Shown here: piece by piece, positions 57,501 to 64,000 of the stretch
Numbering within the stretch: position 1 is the first letter of the stretch
How the letters are laid out: each line of letters starts with the position of its first letter
NCBI GenBank assembly: GCA_014529385.2
Contig: CM043969.1
Coordinates: 27,811,946 to 27,875,945, forward strand
DNA length: 64,000 nucleotides
Source of the DNA: Adiantum capillus-veneris
Lineage: Eukaryota; Streptophyta; Polypodiopsida; Polypodiales; Pteridaceae
Reading direction: 5' to 3'
Translations under genes and position numbers: made by a program
Notes under the pieces: generated by a model
Told to the model about the DNA's origin: nothing
What the model saw: the letters and a program-made list of their open reading frames with translations, nothing else
Database searches by the model: none

Positions 57501-59731
57501 AGCCAAGTTCCAAAACAAACATAGGAACAGGAGATGACCCCGTGTATATGAATGACCTCGAGGATGATTCAGATTCAATCGAGACAATGGAGACTAGAAC
57601 CAATACCACAAAGGGAAAGACCGACAAAGAAAACCGTAACATGGAACCAAATGAAAACCGAATAAGAGAAAACCATAAAGAGCCTCTGAAAACACCACAA
57701 GTGTTTCCAAATCCAATCCAAGACCCCCAAGATAAACCGCAGGGGCAAAAAGGGAAGAATTGTAAAAAGAAGATTGGGACGTACCGAAACCCAGTAGACG
57801 AGATTGAGCAGGTGAAACATCTAAGAGGTTTACTGGAGGAGACTCAAAGGAAACTAGAACCAGAACCCATGCATGTCAAAATTCATGACACAGTGTTTCC
57901 CACGCAAGTTCATCCACCCCACATGAACCGTAGACCGTTAGCCATATCTAGTATCATCCAAGAAGGGAGTGAGGACGGGACATCAAAAAGTGAGCATACA
58001 CCTTTCTTATTGGAAAGGATGTTTAACGAAGGAATACCTGATCCCATTGAGGAATATGAGATTCCATCCTCACCAATTCCTAGTCAAGGACCTACACCCT
58101 GCAAAATGCCAATGAATGTTGCCAAACTAGTGGAGTTCATGTCTTCTGAGGTCCGAACCACGATCATAGCAAAGCTGTATGGAGATCCTGAGTTATTCCT
58201 TGCACTTCGAGCATTCCTTAACGGAGAGCTACGAACGGGATTACCGCAGTTTGCGCAACCAAATAGGCCTGACTCGATTATGATTGATGAGGAAAATCAT
58301 GTGCAAGCACTTGACTTAGATGGACACGAGTCCGTGATCGAGGTACCCATTAACGAATTAGGGCAGTATTTTGAAGGCGACGAGTCTAATGCGGCCCTTC
58401 CCATCACTACCAAGGGATTAACTATAAAGGGAATTCTTGATGGTGGTGCGGGAGTTAGCATCGTTACAAAAGATTTTTGGGAATCCATGGGAAAACCCCG
58501 CCTCAGTGTTACTAACATTGTGGTAAAGATGGCAAATGGTACCATAGCCAAACCTATGGGGATGCTCAAGGATCTTAAGATCAAAGTTCTAGGACACAAG
58601 GTACGACATACGTTCATTGCAATGGATTTCTCTAAACACCTTATGTCATATGAAATGATTTTAGGACGACCATTCATGAGGGAAGCACAAATGGTTCATG
58701 ATTGGTCTAAAAATCATCTCTATTTGCAATTCCAAGACTCTTTCCTTAGAGTGGATTTGGTGACTGGTAAGGTACACCCCTTAGGGAGTAAAACCATTAT
58801 TGATCATCGCTCTGACACCACAGCTCACTCGGCCCCACTACAATATTGTTACACTTGTAAGAAGGATACAGACATTGGCCAAGATTCTCCTTATATGGAT
58901 ATCCTACCTGGGATGACTGAGTCGGACAATGTGGATTGGGTCCACCTAGCAGCAACCATAGACACTTGCGGAAATAGGGGGATGACCTGGGTAACACCTG
59001 AGGGGGATGAAATGCCTGTACCCTTAAATATGCTACAAGCAATGCATATCGCTTCTGACAAGACTCATCCTAATGTAACGAAGAAAACATACAAGTGGGT
59101 CCCTAAAGATTCTTTAGTGACCATAGCTAGTGCTAAAAAACAGAAGCCTTGTAAGAAACGTATCACTTGCTCCAAGAAAAGTAAGAAAATGTTGCGATGG
59201 ATCCCTAAACGACTATTGGAAGCCCAAGGCTACTATCAAGGAAATGATCAAATCTGGGTGCCAAAACGTAGATTGTGCTCTTACCTATCACCTGACCCAA
59301 GTGAGCCCAATCCCGTAGCTCCAAAATGAATCAATGATCGTGGAAAGAAAAAAATCACAGAATGCTACACACCCGCTCCCGAGCTAGTTTGGGTACCAAA
59401 GAAAGAACGATTTGTTTCACCTAGCTCAGGAAGGGGGGAGTTCCGTGAAGCTTCTAGCTCCTCATGTAATACATCCGTAGAGGTAAAAACTTCTCCACAG
59501 CCTCCATCTACAATAGTGGACCTCCATAAAGCTACAAAGGAATCCACACCTCCCAGTGTTCAAGAATCACCTGATGAACTACTTCAAGTTCGATCTTGGG
59601 AGAGTACCTTACCACCCTTGCAACTCGACGAGGCGCCTAAGGTAATAGAAAACTACTGGCAAAAATCTCCACCTATTACCAACTGGAACAATTGGTTTCA
59701 AAGGGTGACAAGCTCATTTCAAACGTTATGA
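54550..59731 (+). pseudogene. B2 gag-protease-WVPK-tail polyprotein (broken)
   Basis: Starts at ATG 54550 (MHLCSGRVLEHEH). About 1,727 codons with stops at 55354 (TAA) and 59327 (TGA) and a 1-base insertion near 57215. Order: Pro/Ser-rich N-terminal part; gag capsid domain (55910-56400, AGDWYRTLRV, LKEYIREGVLWG); knuckles CSICLGPHSTSEC (56605), CNACGRYGHQAKDC (56674), CYECGGPHRAAEC (57130) and CNRCGIDHLIAQC (57245). A Lys/Thr-rich linker follows, then a retropepsin-like domain with LDGGAGVSIV (Asp at 58439) and ILGRPFMREA (about 58658). The basic C-terminal tail has WVPK at 59096, WIPK at 59200, WVPK at 59252 and WVPK at 59386. Only the second knuckle has standard CX2CX4HX4C spacing. No RT or integrase follows. 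Confidence 0.87.
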
Positions 59732-61370
59732 TCTACCCAAGGAAGGGGGGAGTGTTTGCTGACTGTCATCATTCATTTGTTTCCCTCTCAGCCTTCCTCC
59801 CTGACCTCTCAATCTCCGATCTTAGGGAATGTACATATAAAGCTTTATACTCACAAAAAAAAAAAAGAAGAGCAAGAGCAATTAGCAAACGAGTATGCAC
59901 ATTAAAAGTCAAAACATTGACTCAGACCTACACATGTCACATCTGGTACAGTGAAACAGAAACCTATGCCATAAAACACCTTTGATCCTCATCACTTGAG
60001 TGATGGAGGGTAGGTAAGATTAGTACGATAGGAGTGTTTCTGTTTTAGAGTTGAGAGATTAGCAAAGTTCTCTTTTCCCACTAATGTGCCTCCTGGAGGT
60101 ATTCCTTTTGTTTCCTAGTGTGTACAGGAGCATGTTGCTATTGATAGGATTTGGACCTTCATGGAATCTTTATCTCGACTCACTCTTCAAATCAAGCGCG
60201 ACCATCGACACAAACAGGTGTTTCTTGTCCATTAGCATTGCCCCTTATCTTTTTTCATCCATGTTTGTCTGCTTTGATTGTGATTGGTAGCATAATATTC
60301 AGCGCATTGGCTTAGTATCAAACATTTAATTCAATGTAATGTTTTGTCATAATCAGTTGTCTAGGTTTAAAACTCAAGCAGTCCGACTAAGCTAGTTTGA
60401 CCAAGCTAGGTATTAGAAATCTTCTCTTAATACCATGGGGAATGCCTTCCTAATAATCAACGGTTACTTAGGTTCTTAATCCGATTTAGGCAGCATTGTG
60501 TGAAATGTACTAGGGCTTTCTAGTGGGCTTGACCCTATTGACCTTTAGCTTAAGTATTATAAAGGGAGTTTACTAGTGTGATGAGCCTGGGGAGGGGTAC
60601 CAGTGTTATATGACCCCCCAAAGTTACAAAATTAAAATGTTGAAAATGAACAAACAAAAAATCAAAGTGCCACACTGTAAAATCTTAAGCTGGAAGAGAA
60701 ATCTCAGCTTGATTTGGTACTTCACTCACATGTATTGCCTATGGTACTAGAGCCCTAGAGGTTCCCAGTGTGGGCGCTTTTCCTTGAAAAGCAAAAAACC
60801 CAAGGCATACAAAATAAGCACACACATCAAATTGAATCACTGTGAAAAGAGTTTGGGGGGTCAACGAAAAAGTAATCAGTCAGGCGATGATTTCATGAGA
60901 AATTCCTTTTATGGTAGCTTAACTACAAGGTCTTCTAGATATAGCCTCTAGTCAGCCCTCGAACATGAATACTTGGCTCTCGCGATTAAACAACTTAATT
61001 GACCACTGAAAATTAAGAAGCTTACCCATGGTATTAATATTCGATCTCTAGTGCCTTTCGACCGTCAAATTAGCGACCCCAGACTTGTTTAATTTTTTAC
61101 CTTTACATCTGTTTATGCATTTGATTACATTGCAATTTAATGTTCATTGCTGACAAATTGTTTGAAATTCTTTTACCAATCAATGTGTCTACCTAAAACT
61201 GCATATGCTTTTTAATCACTTATGAAAATGCAATTACCGTGCCAATGTTGTTTGATTTTGCAGTGACTGAAGAAGGCTAAGGAAATTCATCTCAAATGCT
61301 CTTCCACCTCGACGAACGAGCTTCAACTCAATAGCTTCCGAGGACGGAATCTACATCAGGAAGGGGGGCA
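59732..61370 (+). other. B2 long 3' non-coding region
   Basis: Aligns with B1 19617-21301 almost throughout. The GCTTTTC-CTT-GAAAAGC hairpin is intact at 60776-60792, and the AAGCTG...CAGCTT hairpin near 60687-60710 is also kept. Ends in the AAGGGGGG polypurine tract. Confidence 0.65.
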
Positions 61371-61672
61371 TGTTAACCCTCACGGCTCACAGACACCCCA
61401 TCACGTACGACGGACGTGTATTATGTATTTGGTAGAGTCAGATACCGGGCTTGTCGGACCAATAGGAAAAGGGTAAGAGTGATCGCCGATGAGAGGCGCA
61501 CTCTAACTGGGACATTCAAGGGATTAGTTGGCTAAGCATGGGCACCCAAGTGTGAATGGGGTGAGCTCATATAGAAGCCAACTAAACCTAAAATTCACTC
61601 ATTCTCTCATTTGTGCAATAGAAGAGTGCTCTTGCTCCATCTCCATCTCCATCTTCTTCTTCTTCACCTCCT

Positions 61673-61722
<50 letters not shown>

Positions 61723-61965
61723 TGTGTGCGATCGAGCATTACGAAGGCACGACGGAGGCAAAGCGGTTGAGCGCGGCACGACTGCAGCTTCTTCTTCATC
61801 GCGGCGAGGAATCCACCACGAAGGCAAGCGTAGAGCGGTGAGTGACACACCCTTTGCTCTCTTGAGCTTGCTAGTTTAGGCTTGTTGTGTGCTTGGAGCC
61901 ATTTGTGGCTCGCACATGGTATATTGGCAAGTCCCTTGCTTCGACAGTGCGGCAAGGAGCGCACA
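61371..61965 (+). repeat. B2 second LTR (595 bp)
   Basis: Starts TGTTAACCC, ends GCGCACA. TATA box changed to TATAGAA (61570). The GT/GA tract is the shortest of the five B LTRs (about 61674-61722). Confidence 0.92.
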
Positions 61966-62074
61966 TTTTTGGCACCGCTGCCGGGGACATTCATCTCAAA
62001 TGCTCTTCCACCTCGATGAACGAGCTTCAACTCAATAGCTTCCGAGGACGGAATCTACATCAAGAAGGGGGGCA
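61966..62074 (+). mobile_element. 109-bp mini-interior: PBS joined to polypurine tract
   Basis: Opens with TTTTTGGCACCGCTGCCGGGGA (a PBS with one further change) and passes at once into ATTCATCTCAAATGC, the sequence that normally lies about 90 bp before the 3' LTR, ending in AGAAGGGGGGCA. The junction shares a GGA microhomology between the two parental positions. With its flanking LTRs (61371-62687, 1.3 kb) it has the layout of a TRIM-type minimal element. Confidence 0.85.
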
Positions 62075-62381
62075 TGTTAACCCTCACGGCTCACAGACAC
62101 CCCATCACGTACGACGGACGTGTATTATGTATTTGGTAGAGTCAGGTACCGGGCTTGTCGGACCAATAGGAAAACGGTAAGAGTGATCGCCGATGAGAGG
62201 CGCACTCTAACTGGGACATTCAAGGGATTAGTTGGCTAAGCATGGGCGCCCAAGTGTGAATGGGGTGAGCTCATATAAAAGCCAACTAAACCTAAAATTC
62301 ACTCATTCTCTCATTTGTGCAATAGAAGAGTGCTCTTGCTCCATCTCCATCTCCATCTCCATCTTCTTCTTCTTCACCTCC

Positions 62382-62444
<63 letters not shown>

Positions 62445-62687
62445 TGTGTGCGATCGAGCATTACGAAGGCACGATGGCGGCGAAGCGGTTGAGCGCGGCA
62501 CGACTGCAGCTTCTTCTTCATCGCGACGAGGAATCCACCACGAAGGCGAGCGTAGAGCGGTGAGTGACACACCCTTTGCTCTCTTGAGCTTGCTAGTTTA
62601 GGCTTGTTGTGTGCTTGGAGCCATTTGTGGCTCGCACACGGTGTATTGGCAAGTCCCTTGCTTCGACAGTGCGGCAAGGAGCGCACA
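62075..62687 (+). repeat. B2 third LTR (613 bp)
   Basis: Starts TGTTAACCC, ends GCGCACA, then the TGAAG duplication. Very close to the second LTR; intact TATA box at 62274-62280; GT/GA tract about 62383-62436; one more CATCTC unit than the second LTR. Confidence 0.92.
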
Positions 62688-62692
62688 TGAAG
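62688..62692. repeat. Right target-site duplication of B2 (TGAAG)
   Basis: Matches 53015-53019. Confidence 0.85.
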
Positions 62693-62932
62693 GCAAAGCG
62701 AAGTGCGAAAGACTAAAGTTCATGGCATCGCCAGCCCTTTAGCAACATGCTAAAAGTAAGCATGATCAAAGTACAAAAATTAAAGTTCATGGCATCGCCA
62801 GCTTTACGAGGGTCTGTTGAGCCAATTCAAAAATATACTCATCTCGTCACTTGAGTATGTTGCCAACCTGTGGTAGCTCTCTCTCTCTCTCTCTAGACGA
62901 TAGGCCTTGACGGGGCAAATGTGTGCTCTCTC

Positions 62933-64000
62933 TCCCTCTCTCTAACTTTGCCTGGAAACAAGCAGAAGATGTTCGCATACGACTCCTTCCTTTTTTTGAA
63001 AGCTTGCCCTCAGGTTCTTAGGAAAGCGCTTGAGATTGTGCATAAGTTTGTTGTACTTTGGGGTCGGAGTGTAGTATTGAGAATTCTAGATTGATCAAGA
63101 CCTATTTGCTTCAAAGGAAGGTCAATACATGACAATATCTTGGCAGCAATGTTTGGCATTGAGTACGCAGCCTTCATGAAGCAAGAGTGTATTCTGCTTC
63201 AACTAGACTTGGACAAGGCGTATGATAGGATTATGTGGTCCTTCATTGAAGAAGTCGTGAAGTCACTGGGATTTGGGCCTCGTTTTGGTCTACTTATACA
63301 AACTCTAGGTGCAACGATCCAATCTGAGCTACTGTTCAATGATAGAATTGTGGGCTCCTTCAAAGACAGATGAGCTATTAAGCAAGGATGCCACTTGGTA
63401 CCTTTGATCTTTTCCATTGGGTTGCATCCTCTAATAGCAATGCTGGAAGCTGTTGCTGGGGGGGGGGGGGGGGACGACTTGAAGGTCTAACTTTGCCCGG
63501 CAACAACCAGAAGATGTTCGCATAAGACTCCCTCCTCCTTTTGAAAGCTTGCCCTTAGGTTCTTAGACAGGCGCTTGAGATTGTGAAAATTTTTATTGTG
63601 GCTTTGGTGTCGAAGTGTAGTATTGAGAAGTCTAGATTGATCTCCCTTACAAAAAATGACTTGTTTGACCTATCAGTCTAGACAGGGGAGATTGTGTCTA
63701 GAAGAAGGATTTTTTGACATTTGGGTGTCCCTCTGGGGGTGGATGTTACACACAAGCAAAGATTCCAGTGGGTCGTGGAAAAGATCCAGAGAAAAATGAG
63801 AAGGTGGGAGTTTGTGTTGTTTCCCTTCTTGAGTCAGATCAAAGTCATCAATTCTTTTATGCTTCCTTACATTGCCTTCACCAGTCTTTTATGCTTCCTT
63901 ACATTGCCTTCACCAGCCCGCTTCTCAAAACAACCAAAAGTAACTGGAAGGAGTTTTTGAAACCTATTAAGAGACTATTATGGAAGGACAACACTAAAGC
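62933..64000 (+). pseudogene. Rearranged L1-type LINE reverse-transcriptase fragment, runs off window
   Basis: 63140-63440 encodes non-LTR RT: LLQLDLDKAYDRIMWSFIEE (about 63196), then an IKQGCHLVPLIFSI-like block after a stop at 63371. 63475-63660 resembles the following RT block (LTLPGNNQKMFA then LLLLKA-like), broken by stops. 63715-63960 matches the downstream LGVPLGV...RRWEF...SQIKVINSFMLP region of plant L1 ORF2. A second copy of the middle block lies out of order at 62933-63100, before the palm. A G16 run (63458-63473) and a 34-bp tandem duplication (about 63853-63920) add to the damage. The element continues past the window end. Confidence 0.78.

Larger units (their letters stand above)
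53020..62687 (+). mobile_element. Element B2: B-family copy with three tandem LTRs and a mini-interior
   Basis: LTR 53020-53660, full interior 53661-61370, LTR 61371-61965, mini-interior of 109 bp (61966-62074), LTR 62075-62687. The full interior has the B1 layout: tRNA-Asp-type PBS, leader, gag-protease-tail frame, long 3' non-coding region, polypurine tract, and again no RT, RNase H or integrase. One TGAAG duplication encloses all three LTRs. Coding similarity to B1 is high across the polyprotein, so the two are members of one family rather than independent deletions. Confidence 0.9.

Overview
The window is nuclear DNA of a plant and is made almost entirely of transposable elements, most of them decayed. 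This rests on a multi-exon gene with GT-AG introns, Ty3/gypsy, Ty1/copia and L1-type elements, plant-style primer-binding sites (PBS), long CT/GA/GT microsatellites and no dense host genes. A large-genome vascular plant (possibly a fern) would fit, but the species cannot be fixed from sequence alone. I see no rRNA, tRNA, CRISPR or organelle genes.

Layout. (1) 1-3350: a probable four-exon DDE-transposase-like gene on the minus strand, converging on the 3' end of an unknown plus-strand ORF. (2) 3351-8958: AT-rich non-coding DNA with dispersed repeats, a GT/GA microsatellite and a C-tract. (3) 8969-26626: element A, a 17.7-kb Ty3/gypsy chromovirus with 1.6-kb LTRs and an initiator-Met-type PBS. 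Its pol is split at 13038-21945 by element B1, which has its own 5-bp target duplication. (4) 28569-42956, minus strand: element C, a 14.4-kb LTR element with a decayed gag-protease-tail ORF. It is riddled with copia, LINE and foreign LTR pieces. An ORF at 35959 opens with a peptide almost identical to the histone H3 tail. (5) 42957-44045: a deleted relative of element A. (6) 44.4-52.3 kb: microsatellite-rich repeat clusters, a large inverted repeat and a LINE 3' remnant. (7) 53020-62687: element B2, a second B-family copy with three LTRs in tandem inside one target duplication; its last unit is a 109-bp mini-interior. (8) 62933-64000: a rearranged L1-type LINE fragment.

Main biological point. 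Families B and C are LTR elements that carry a gag-protease-like polyprotein ending in W-[V/I]-P-K motifs. They have long non-coding 3' regions, tRNA-Asp-type primer sites and no visible reverse transcriptase, RNase H or integrase. B1, B2 and C therefore look like non-autonomous but protein-coding retroelements that would depend on a partner for replication. Element A is from a different lineage by its PBS and is not the obvious partner. All open frames in A, B and C are broken by stops and frameshifts, so none of the retroelement proteins is expected to be made intact.
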